This document shows positions 7,082-14,784 of a stretch of 38,381 nucleotides of DNA, piece after piece (position 1 is the stretch's first letter; each line of letters begins with the position of its first letter). The position numbers were made by a program, and so were the translations under genes. The notes beneath the pieces were generated by a model. That model saw nothing but the letters and a program-made list of their open reading frames with translations. It was not told the DNA's origin and searched no databases. Source of the DNA: an uncultured Bacilli bacterium (GTDB lineage Bacteria; Bacillota_I; Bacilli_A; RF39; UBA660); assembly GCA_947626425.1 (NCBI GenBank), contig CANQRX010000003.1:1-38381 (forward strand), read 5' to 3'.

Positions 7082-9115
7082 ATGGAAAATATTTGGGTTT
7101 ATGATTTTGATGGAACGATTTATGATGGAGATAGTTCAATTGATTTTTTCTTTTTTTGTCTAAGAAAAAAATTTAGTTTAATAAAATATTTACCAATGTT
7201 AATTTTCTATACTTTTTGGTATGCTTTAAAAAAAATAACGGTTAAAGAATATAAAGAAAAAGTCTTTCAATTTTTAAAAAACTTTGCGAATATTGATGAA
7301 TTAGTCGATGAATTTTGGCAAAAAAATAGTTTTAAAATTAATCAATTTTTTTTAGATGATTTAAATAATCCAAATCGTCCTTTAATCGCAATTATAAGCG
7401 CTTCTCCCCAATTTTTAATTAATGGTTACGCAAAAAATCTTAAAAATGTTTCATTAATCGCGACCGACATGGATAAAAAAACAGGAATTATTCATGGTGA
7501 AAATTGTAAAGGCGAGGAAAAAGTAGTTCAATTTGAAAAGGAGTTTAAAAATACTAACATTGCTAAATTTTATAGTGATTCTAAGTCTGACGAACCTTTA
7601 GCCAAGAAAGCTCAAGAATCTTTTATTGTTTTAAAAGGACAAGTAAAAGAATGGAAGGAAAGATTTTTTATTAAAGAAAAACAAAAGAAAATATCTTTTG
7701 GCTTGTTTTTGTTCTTTTTCACTTTCTACTTGATATTAGGAATTTATCTATCTTATTTGTATGTACCAAAACTTGATTTTTTCTTTGGTTCAGATATGGA
7801 AAGAGTAATTGGCGATATGACGGGCATTTTTAATAATCACTACCGTGTCAGAGTCCATCCAATTTATATTTTGCTATTGCAACCAATTACTTTAATGTTA
7901 AGTGGATTAACTATTAATAAGTTACTAGCGGCATTAATTTTCTGTTGTTTTATATCTAGTTTATCAGTTGTTTTAATCTATAAAAGTGCATCGATATTTT
8001 TAAAAAATGAAAAACTAAAATTATTAATAACAGCAATTTTTGGGTTTTCATTCTCGGAAATGTTTTTTTCAGCAGTTATAGAATCATTTCCTTTTGCCTC
8101 TTTTATTTTAATTTTTCTTTGGTATTTTGTAATTAAGGTTTTAAAAAATGAAAAAATTCCTAAAAATTATTTACTTTACTTATTTTTATTAGGAACAGCA
8201 TCTTTAGGTATAACTGTAACTAATTTTGTTATTTATTTAATCGCCTTGTTTGTCTTGTGGCTAGCCAAAAAAATAAAAATAAAACAGATTATAATTGTAA
8301 TTTTAACAGCGTTTTTGACAACGGCCTGTCTATCATACGTTCAAAATTATGCTTGGCATAATACGCCGACCATTTTTGAAAAAAATAATTTAATTGCGGA
8401 AAAAAGGTTTGCCATTTTTACTTTATCAACCACCAATTTTAAAAATGTGATTCAAAAAGATTTTGTTGAAAATTTTTTTGCTAATGATGTTGAAAAACCA
8501 AAAAATGTAAGATTTGGAGAACTTAATTATTTTAATATAACATTGGCGATTATTTTTTACTTAATAATTTTAATAAACCTATTTAAAAACTTTAAGAAAA
8601 ATAAGATTTTGAATATAGGACTTTTACTGGCTTTATTATTTAATTTTGGCTTACATTTATTTTACGGAAATGGCGAAACTTTCTTATATACATGTCATTT
8701 TAATTACTTAATAATTTTATTATTAATAATAAATTATCAAGAAAATGAAAAAAAGAGGGATTATCAATTTTTGTTATTAAGCATTGTGGCTGGATTAGAA
8801 GTCATTTGTAATCTAAAAGTTTTTAAACAATTATTAACTTATGCTAGTAAATATTTAAAACCAACGTATTATCGTAATTTTAAAAATCCTTGGTTATTTA
8901 TTGGCATTGTTGTTATTTTAGTTTTAATTTATTTATTAAGTTATTTAATTTGGAAAATGGTGAAAAAAATAATTGATAAGAGAGTAGAAGATAAACTTTC
9001 CTACGTCATTGGATGCTTAATTTGTCTTATTTTTATTAGCTTAATCTTTATTAGTATTGAAACAATCCCAAAGTATCAGAAAATTTTTAATATTCCAATA
9101 AATATTCAAAAATAG
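7082..9115 (+). CDS. HAD-IB phosphatase fused to a GT-C-like membrane glycosyltransferase (copy 2)
   Basis: A tandem paralogue of the preceding gene, 677 residues, starting 14 bases after it with AAGGAGG before the ATG. Residues 3 to about 203, the HAD phosphatase, are identical to copy 1 with the same DFDGT, SAS, K and SDSKSD motifs. The membrane half is clearly diverged (for example GSDMERVIGDM in the first outer loop instead of GSDPTRVIGDM) but keeps HYRVRVHPIY. The last about 95 residues are again nearly identical (LKPTYYRNFKNPWLFIG, KYQKIFNI). This suggests two glycosyltransferases with the same lipid-phosphate chemistry but different acceptors or linkages. Function is inferred as for copy 1. 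An 86-base gap with the mutS promoter follows. Confidence 0.78.
   Translation: MENIWVYDFDGTIYDGDSSIDFFFFCLRKKFSLIKYLPMLIFYTFWYALKKITVKEYKEKVFQFLKNFANIDELVDEFWQKNSFKINQFFLDDLNNPNRPLIAIISASPQFLINGYAKNLKNVSLIATDMDKKTGIIHGENCKGEEKVVQFEKEFKNTNIAKFYSDSKSDEPLAKKAQESFIVLKGQVKEWKERFFIKEKQKKISFGLFLFFFTFYLILGIYLSYLYVPKLDFFFGSDMERVIGDMTGIFNNHYRVRVHPIYILLLQPITLMLSGLTINKLLAALIFCCFISSLSVVLIYKSASIFLKNEKLKLLITAIFGFSFSEMFFSAVIESFPFASFILIFLWYFVIKVLKNEKIPKNYLLYLFLLGTASLGITVTNFVIYLIALFVLWLAKKIKIKQIIIVILTAFLTTACLSYVQNYAWHNTPTIFEKNNLIAEKRFAIFTLSTTNFKNVIQKDFVENFFANDVEKPKNVRFGELNYFNITLAIIFYLIILINLFKNFKKNKILNIGLLLALLFNFGLHLFYGNGETFLYTCHFNYLIILLLIINYQENEKKRDYQFLLLSIVAGLEVICNLKVFKQLLTYASKYLKPTYYRNFKNPWLFIGIVVILVLIYLLSYLIWKMVKKIIDKRVEDKLSYVIGCLICLIFISLIFISIETIPKYQKIFNIPINIQK
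7283..7680 (+). repeat. Direct repeat, left arm copy 2 (HAD domain)
   Basis: Second copy of the about 398-base block at 5226-5623. Identity at synonymous sites inside the block, against divergence in the adjoining membrane part, points to recent gene conversion or a recent domain swap, not just an old duplication under selection. Confidence 0.85.
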
Positions 9116-9153
9116 AATTATTAAAGGGAATTTGTCAAAATTTGCTAATTTCA

Positions 9154-9162
9154 TGTTATAAT
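9154..9162 (+). promoter_or_regulatory. Extended -10 promoter of mutS
   Basis: TGT followed by a perfect TATAAT (9157-9162); a TTGTCA lies at 9132-9137 with a 19-base spacer, somewhat long. Transcription would start near 9169, leaving a short leader with AGGGTGG before the ATG at 9193. Confidence 0.6.
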
Positions 9163-9192
9163 ACATCTCATGAACGAAGTTAGGGTGGTATT

Positions 9193-11727
9193 ATGAAACG
9201 CAGTGAAGTTGATATTGAACAGTTGTCACCAATGATGAAACAATATATGGAAATTAAAAATAATTATAAAGAAGAGTTGTTATTTTATCGCCTTGGTGAT
9301 TTTTATGAACTTTTTTTTGAAGATGGAGAAACTGCTAGTCGGGAATTAGAGTTAACTTTAACCGGAAAAAATGCTGGTTTAAGTGAACGAATTCCGATGT
9401 GTGGAGTTCCATTTCATTCAGTGAAACCTTATATTGAAAAACTTGTAAATAAAGGCTACAAAGTTGCCATATGTGAACAGCTTGAAGACCCTAAAAATAC
9501 GAAAGGCATGGTCAAACGTGGTGTTGTTCAAGTAATTAGTAAAGGAACAGTCGTGGATTTAGAGCTTTTAAATGAGCATAACAACCATTATATCGCGAGT
9601 GTTTTAGACTTTAATTATATTTATGTTTTATGTTATGCTGATATATCAACAGGCTCCCTTTCCGTAAGTATGATTCCCCATCAAAAAGAAAAATTAATAA
9701 GTACCATTTTAAATTTAGGGATTTTAGAAGTTGTCTTAAAAGATAAAGATGATTTGGATTTAATTCAGCTTTTAAAAGGACAATACAACATTGAAGTGTC
9801 TTTTAATGAACAATTCTTAAATGACAAATATTCTTTTTTATATGAAAACTTAGAAGATGAACATTTAACTTTATCAGTTAGACATTTACTTTATTATTTG
9901 GTCGAACGCGAACTAAAAAACTTGTCCCATTTTGAACCAGCCCAAGTAGTTTATCCCGATGATTATTTAATGATGGATATTCATACAGTTAGAAATTTAG
10001 AATTAGTTGAAACCTTAAGGTTAAAAGAACGTACTTATTCTCTTTTGTGGTTATTAGACAAAACTAAAACTAGTATGGGATCCAGAATGCTTAAACAATG
10101 GTTAATGAATCCTTTAAAAGATGAAACTTTGATAAATGACCGTTATAATAAAATTGAAATTTTAAACAGTGAATTTATTTTAAAAGATCGTTTGCAACAA
10201 AACCTTTATAAAATATATGATATTGAACGGTTATGCGGTAAAGTTGCTTGTGGTTCTATTAATGCTAGGGATTTATTGCAACTTAAAATTAGTTTATCAG
10301 TTTTACCAAGTATTAAAGAAATTTTAAAAGAATTAAATTTTGGGATGGAAATTAATACTCATGATAAACTTTATGATTTATTAGAAGTGGCAATTTATGA
10401 AAATCCGCCGGTTACCTTAAAAGAAGGCTACTTAATTAAAGAAGGTTACAATAAAGAATTAGACGAATTAAAAGAAATTCGCAGCGGCGGAAAAGATTTT
10501 ATTGCTAATTTTGAAAATAAATTAAAAGAAGAAAGTGGAATTAGTAATTTAAAAGTCGGTTATAACAAAGTATTTGGCTATTTCATTGAAGTAAGTAAAG
10601 GTCAAGTAAGTAAAGTAAGCGAAGAACTTCATTGGGAGCGAAGACAAACCCTAACCAACTGTGAAAGATATATTTCTCCAGAATTGAAAGAAAAAGAAGC
10701 TTTGATTTTAAATGCCGAAGAAAAAATAATTGATTTAGAATATCAGCTTTTTACCGAAGTTAAAAATGAAGTTTTAAAAGAAGTTCTTAATTTAAAAGAT
10801 ACGGCTAATATTATTGCTAGTTTAGATGCAATTACTTCCTTAGCAGTATGCGCGGATGACTATCAGTTTGTAAGACCAACATTTAATCATAATCATGCGA
10901 TTGAAATTAGAAATGGCCGGCATCCCGTTATTGATAAAGTAAGTAATATGGATTATGTAACTAATGACTGTGTTATGGATTCTTCGATTAATACCCTTTT
11001 AATAACTGGACCTAATATGTCAGGTAAATCAACCTATATGCGCCAACTAGCAATTATAATTATTATGGCTCAGATGGGTTCATTTGTTCCCGCCACCAAA
11101 GCTAATTTACCAATTATTGATAAAATTTTTACCCGCATTGGTGCGAGTGATGATTTAGTAAGTGGTGAATCAACGTTCATGGTGGAAATGAAAGAAAGTA
11201 AAAATGCCATTTGCAATGCCACAAAAGATTCATTAATTTTATTTGATGAACTAGGACGGGGGACCTCTACTTATGATGGAATGAGTTTAGCCAAAGCTAT
11301 TTTAGAATATGTAACCAAAAACATTGGTTGTAAAACTTTATTTTCGACCCATTACCATGAACTGACTAGCATTGAACGGGAATTATCTAGTATTAAAAAT
11401 GTTCATGTTTCCGCAGTGGAAGAAAATGGAACGTTAACCTTTTTGCATAAAGTTAAAAATGGGGCCTTAGATAAAAGCTATGGTATTCATGTTGCTAAAC
11501 TGGCAGGACTTCCCGAAGAAATTATTACTAATGCGACTAAAATATTAAGCATATATGAAAAAAGTAATAAAAAAAGAGGGGATTCGACTGTTCAATTAGC
11601 CATGAATTTTCCCGAAGAGCAAAAAGACGACCCAATAAAAAAGCGGTTAAAAGAAATTGAACCTTTACATACCACTCCGATGGAAGCGATAAATATTTTA
11701 TATGAATTAAAAGAAATGACAAAATAA
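9193..11727 (+). CDS. mutS: DNA mismatch repair protein MutS
   Basis: 844 residues, full length for MutS1. The N-terminal mismatch-recognition domain has FYRLGDFYELFFEDG near 31-46, containing the FYE-type motif that stacks on the mispair, and AGLSERIPMCGVPFH near 61-75. The middle has the clamp/lever region and YISPELKEKE. The ATPase domain has Walker A GPNMSGKST near residue 606, Walker B LFDELGRGTSTYDG near 687-700, and STHYHEL. MutS dimers bind mismatches and recruit MutL; no mutL is in the window. It starts a new transcription unit behind its own extended -10 promoter. A mismatch-repair gene beside a homopolymer phase-variation candidate is noteworthy, because loss of MutS usually raises slippage rates. 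Confidence 0.97.
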   Translation: MKRSEVDIEQLSPMMKQYMEIKNNYKEELLFYRLGDFYELFFEDGETASRELELTLTGKNAGLSERIPMCGVPFHSVKPYIEKLVNKGYKVAICEQLEDPKNTKGMVKRGVVQVISKGTVVDLELLNEHNNHYIASVLDFNYIYVLCYADISTGSLSVSMIPHQKEKLISTILNLGILEVVLKDKDDLDLIQLLKGQYNIEVSFNEQFLNDKYSFLYENLEDEHLTLSVRHLLYYLVERELKNLSHFEPAQVVYPDDYLMMDIHTVRNLELVETLRLKERTYSLLWLLDKTKTSMGSRMLKQWLMNPLKDETLINDRYNKIEILNSEFILKDRLQQNLYKIYDIERLCGKVACGSINARDLLQLKISLSVLPSIKEILKELNFGMEINTHDKLYDLLEVAIYENPPVTLKEGYLIKEGYNKELDELKEIRSGGKDFIANFENKLKEESGISNLKVGYNKVFGYFIEVSKGQVSKVSEELHWERRQTLTNCERYISPELKEKEALILNAEEKIIDLEYQLFTEVKNEVLKEVLNLKDTANIIASLDAITSLAVCADDYQFVRPTFNHNHAIEIRNGRHPVIDKVSNMDYVTNDCVMDSSINTLLITGPNMSGKSTYMRQLAIIIIMAQMGSFVPATKANLPIIDKIFTRIGASDDLVSGESTFMVEMKESKNAICNATKDSLILFDELGRGTSTYDGMSLAKAILEYVTKNIGCKTLFSTHYHELTSIERELSSIKNVHVSAVEENGTLTFLHKVKNGALDKSYGIHVAKLAGLPEEIITNATKILSIYEKSNKKRGDSTVQLAMNFPEEQKDDPIKKRLKEIEPLHTTPMEAINILYELKEMTK

Positions 11728-11744
11728 GAAAGGAAATGATTTAA

Positions 11745-12407
11745 ATGAATTACGATGAAATACAAGAAATATTACAGAAAGTTGAGGCTCAAAAATTACA
11801 TGATTTTGTAACGTTTGCTTTACAAAAATTTCCAAGTCTTCAAACAGACTTTAAAAATGAATTTTATGAGTATTTTCCACAACAATCTAAAGAAGATTAT
11901 AAAAGAGAAATTTACCATGCGATTGATTTAGCTGGTGGTTCTGATGGCTACATTGATTACGATGAAACAGATAATTATACTGGAGCTATGTATGGTTTTA
12001 CTAATCAAGCTAGTAAATTGATTGAAAACAAAAACTATATGAGTGCCTTAGATATTCTAGAAACAATCTTAATTTCCATGACGACTACAGATATAGACGA
12101 TTCTGATGGTTGCAGATGGGATGTCGCGGATGATTGTATGGCAAATATTAAAAACATAATATCGCAAGCTATCTTGGAAAACGAAGAAAAAGTTTATCAA
12201 AGAATCTTTACCTTTTTAATGCATGAAGCTATAACTGGAGAAATAGCTAACTATGGAATTGAAACCTCAGACTTATTTAATGAGTTTATCGATAACCAAA
12301 TGTATTTACGAGAAATGCAAAAAGAGTTTCCTAAAATAATTGCTAAATCTGATAAATATAAAGCGAAAATATATCAAGAATTACTCCAAAAAATTGAGGA
12401 AAATTAA
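11745..12407 (+). CDS. Acidic helical cytoplasmic protein of unknown function
   Basis: 220 residues, no signal peptide or membrane segment, predominantly helical and acidic. A central glycine/aspartate-rich stretch (LAGGSDGYIDYDETDNY) is followed by helical repeats (ALDILETILISM) that resemble the TPR-like tail sometimes found in SWIM zinc-finger proteins, but no zinc-finger cysteines are present. It follows mutS by 17 bases with AAGGAAATG upstream and ends in a terminator, so it is probably the last gene of the mutS unit. I do not recognise the family with confidence. Confidence 0.75.
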   Translation: MNYDEIQEILQKVEAQKLHDFVTFALQKFPSLQTDFKNEFYEYFPQQSKEDYKREIYHAIDLAGGSDGYIDYDETDNYTGAMYGFTNQASKLIENKNYMSALDILETILISMTTTDIDDSDGCRWDVADDCMANIKNIISQAILENEEKVYQRIFTFLMHEAITGEIANYGIETSDLFNEFIDNQMYLREMQKEFPKIIAKSDKYKAKIYQELLQKIEEN

Positions 12408-12428
12408 TTACTTTGTGTAATTTTTTTT
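12406..12428 (+). terminator. Rho-independent terminator after the mutS unit
   Basis: AATTAC pairs with GTAATT (6 bp) around a 5-base loop, followed by eight T (the last six outside the stem). It overlaps the stop codon of the 220-residue gene. The stem is short and AT-rich. Confidence 0.6.
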
Positions 12429-12491
12429 ACCCATTTTGTCGAAACTATTTTTATTTTTTATCCAATTTGCTATTCTATACTTGGTGATGAT

Positions 12492-12719
12492 ATGGAACTA
12501 TATTATCAAAATGAAACTTTGTATATTGATATAGAAATGCTTTTAGATTCAAGTGATTATTATGAATTAAAAAATAAACTTTTTCGTATTGTTGAAGATT
12601 ATGAAATTGACTACATTATTATTAATAATAACACTCATCAAGTAACCAATCGTCGTTTTTTAAAACGAATTAAACAAGAATACGCGACTAAATTTCGTGG
12701 GCATTTATACATAAATTGA
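12492..12719 (+). CDS. Small conserved-looking protein (75 residues), function unknown
   Basis: A 75-residue protein between a terminator and the RnfC-like gene, with GGTGATG upstream of the ATG. Its pattern (short strand LYIDIEMLL, helix YYELKNKLFRIVEDY, strand YIIINNN, basic helix RRFLKRIKQEY, short final strand) could be a small alpha/beta fold of the STAS/SpoIIAA kind, but it is too short and lacks the serine motif, so this is only a resemblance. Codon use matches the neighbours and the start has a ribosome binding site, supporting a real gene. Confidence 0.65.
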   Translation: MELYYQNETLYIDIEMLLDSSDYYELKNKLFRIVEDYEIDYIIINNNTHQVTNRRFLKRIKQEYATKFRGHLYIN

Positions 12720-12754
12720 AATAATTGGTGCTATAAAATTAGCATTATTTATTG

Positions 12755-12760
12755 TATAAT
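12755..12760 (+). promoter_or_regulatory. Possible -10 element before the RnfC-like gene
   Basis: A perfect TATAAT (12755-12760), 17 bases before the chosen ATG, with no good -35 at 17 bases. An ATG at 12759 overlaps this element and is rejected as the start. Transcription would begin near 12767, close to the ribosome binding site GGTGGAAG. Confidence 0.4.
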
Positions 12761-12776
12761 GTTTTTGTGGTGGAAG

Positions 12777-13877
12777 ATGAAAAAATTAATTAGTATTAAA
12801 CGCGATAAATTAATTAAGGTAAGCAGTTATGTAAAAAAATTTACTTTACCAACTAAAGTATATTTTCCTATTGATAAATCCGTTAAATTAAACATCAATG
12901 CTAAAAAAATTAAAAAAGGTCAAAAATTATATGATTTACATAATGCTTCGTATTATTCTTCTGTAAGTGGCGAGTTAAGTGGTTTAATATGGAAAAAAGA
13001 TGAAACAAATAATCCCACGCTTTATTTAAGTATTATTAACGATTTTAAAGAAGAAAAAGGCAAATTAATTAATCATAATGCCAACTATTATTTAACTACT
13101 TTTTGTTCCTTTTTACTACCAACTTTGGAGATTTTAAAGAATCAAAAAATCCTTTATTTTAACGCGATTAAAGATGATCCTTATGATGTTTCGGTGGTAG
13201 CTTATTTTAAAGAAAATGCCGAATCTTTATTAGAAACTCTTGATTTTTTACGAAATTATTTACATTCTAAAGAAGTTCATATCTTTTTAAAAGAAAATGC
13301 CACGGAGTGTATTGAAGCTTTGTCAAAATTTTTAGGAATGTATCCTTTTATTAGCCTAGTTTTTGTGCCGGATTTGTATCCGATTGGCGATGATTCCGTT
13401 TTAGAAGAGTATTTAAAAATTCCTAATTTAAAAACATTAAAAATAGTTGATTTAATGTATTTACAAGCGGCGATTATTAATAACGAACCATTAGAAGAAA
13501 CTTATGTAACTATAAGCGGTGATTTAGTAGATGAACCATGTATTGTTAAAGTGAAAATCGGAACTTTGGCTCAAGAATTAATAAATGAAATAAAACCTTG
13601 TCAAAACCTTTCTAAAGTTTGGGTTAATGGATTTTTTAAAGGGCATCTTTTGGATTTAGACGAAGTCGTTATCACCGCCCAAATATCATCTTTAATTTTT
13701 TCAAAAGAAGAAACGAAAAAAGAAAATCCTTGTATTTCTTGTGGCAAATGTTTAGAATGTTGTCCTAAAAATTGTAATCCTATCAAAGGTGAAAGACAAA
13801 ATTGCATTTCTTGTGGACTATGTACTTATATTTGTCCAAGCCATATTAATTTTAAGGAAAGGAATACGTATGAATAA
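12777..13877 (+). CDS. RnfC-like ferredoxin-type protein lacking the NADH/FMN motif
   Basis: 366 residues, shorter than typical RnfC (about 440). The N-terminus is the RnfC barrel-sandwich domain (KVYFPIDKSVKLNINAKKI, then KKGQKL). The middle keeps the RnfC framework (FNAIKDDPYD in place of the usual NGAECEPY; VTISGDLVDEPCIVKVKIGT) but lacks both the glycine-rich GRGGAGFP-type NADH/FMN motif and the GGPMMG motif. The C-terminus has two complete 4Fe-4S sites, CISCGKCLECCP and CISCGLCTYICP. In Rnf complexes RnfC takes electrons from NADH; this version could still carry electrons but probably not bind NADH. The ATG at 12777 follows GGTGGAAG. It overlaps the RnfD-like gene by eight bases. Confidence 0.75.
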   Translation: MKKLISIKRDKLIKVSSYVKKFTLPTKVYFPIDKSVKLNINAKKIKKGQKLYDLHNASYYSSVSGELSGLIWKKDETNNPTLYLSIINDFKEEKGKLINHNANYYLTTFCSFLLPTLEILKNQKILYFNAIKDDPYDVSVVAYFKENAESLLETLDFLRNYLHSKEVHIFLKENATECIEALSKFLGMYPFISLVFVPDLYPIGDDSVLEEYLKIPNLKTLKIVDLMYLQAAIINNEPLEETYVTISGDLVDEPCIVKVKIGTLAQELINEIKPCQNLSKVWVNGFFKGHLLDLDEVVITAQISSLIFSKEETKKENPCISCGKCLECCPKNCNPIKGERQNCISCGLCTYICPSHINFKERNTYE

Positions 13878-14715
13878 AGTTAATTTTAGCGAAAGTAAAT
13901 TTAGTCTAAAAACAATCTATCTTCTTTCATTATCTTTACTAGTCTTATATGGAACTTATAAAAATGGTTTAGTTTATTATTTTAATGGAAGTATGTCCCT
14001 TTTAAAGGCGATGTATCCGTTGTTTTTTTGTTTATCTAGTTACGTAATAGGTCTTTTAATTGAAAAAAAATTTAATTATCAAGATTTAAGCATTTATAGT
14101 TTGATGATAAGTTTAGCAATGCCTTATCAAATACCTTTTCTTTTATATCTTGTCATTTTAACTGTAAGTTTAATAATATTTAGTAAATTGCCTTTAAAAA
14201 AAGGAAATATTATTGTTTTTATAATTGCCTTGTTTCACATCTTTTTAGCTAGTGGTTTTGAAAATGCGATGGAACAGGGTAATCAAATGTTTTACAGTAC
14301 CATTGAAATCTTTTTGGGACGGAGTATTGGGGGGATAGCCAACACTTCAATTTTCTTGAGTTTAATAAGTTTAGCCTTTTTCTTAACAAACTTTTATTAT
14401 AAAAAAGAAATTCCATTAATTTCGATCGCGTGTTTTGAACTTTTAACTTTTATTCGTGGCCTTATTATTAATGACTCTTTGCTGTTTAATCATTTATTGT
14501 ATTATTTGCCTTTTTATTTAGCAATTTTTGTGATGCCGATTAATCGTTATTCGCCTTTAACGAAAAAAAATCAAATAATTTTTGCTTTTTTAACCGGAGT
14601 TTTAATGTTTTTTGCTACTTACTATCTAAATTATCAACTAGGTCCTATTTTGGCCTGTGTAATTATGTCTTTAAGTGTCGAAATATTAGAACTATTGACG
14701 AAGAAAGCTAAATAA
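13870..14715 (+). CDS. RnfD/NqrB-like integral membrane protein
   Basis: 281 residues with about eight to ten membrane helices. It follows the RnfC-like gene with an eight-base overlap, as rnfD follows rnfC in Rnf operons. The segment FLGRSIGGIANTSIFLSLIS resembles the RnfD block around G-x-I-G-E-x-S-x-L-A. I do not see the S-G-A-T motif that carries covalently bound FMN in RnfD/NqrB. The frame is open upstream to 13789, but AAGGAAAGG at about 13855-13863 sets the ATG at 13870. No RnfA, B, E or G gene follows. Membership in the family is supported mainly by context and the weak motif, so confidence is moderate. Confidence 0.6.
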   Translation: MNKVNFSESKFSLKTIYLLSLSLLVLYGTYKNGLVYYFNGSMSLLKAMYPLFFCLSSYVIGLLIEKKFNYQDLSIYSLMISLAMPYQIPFLLYLVILTVSLIIFSKLPLKKGNIIVFIIALFHIFLASGFENAMEQGNQMFYSTIEIFLGRSIGGIANTSIFLSLISLAFFLTNFYYKKEIPLISIACFELLTFIRGLIINDSLLFNHLLYYLPFYLAIFVMPINRYSPLTKKNQIIFAFLTGVLMFFATYYLNYQLGPILACVIMSLSVEILELLTKKAK

Positions 14716-14716
14716 G

Positions 14717-14744
14717 TTTACTTTTTTTTCTTTTTTGTTAAAAT
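14717..14744 (+). promoter_or_regulatory. Promoter of the B-repeat surface protein gene
   Basis: TTTACT (14717-14722), 16-base T-rich spacer, TGT then TAAAAT (14739-14744): an extended -10 promoter. Transcription would start near 14751, with AGAAGGAG before the ATG at 14785. Confidence 0.5.
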
Positions 14745-14784
14745 AAGACTTGCTTAAAAGACATGCTCCTAGAAGGAGAAATTA

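Noticed and set aside
12759..12776. An upstream ATG for the RnfC-like gene
   Set aside because: It overlaps a TATAAT element and has no ribosome binding site; ATG 12777 follows GGTGGAAG.
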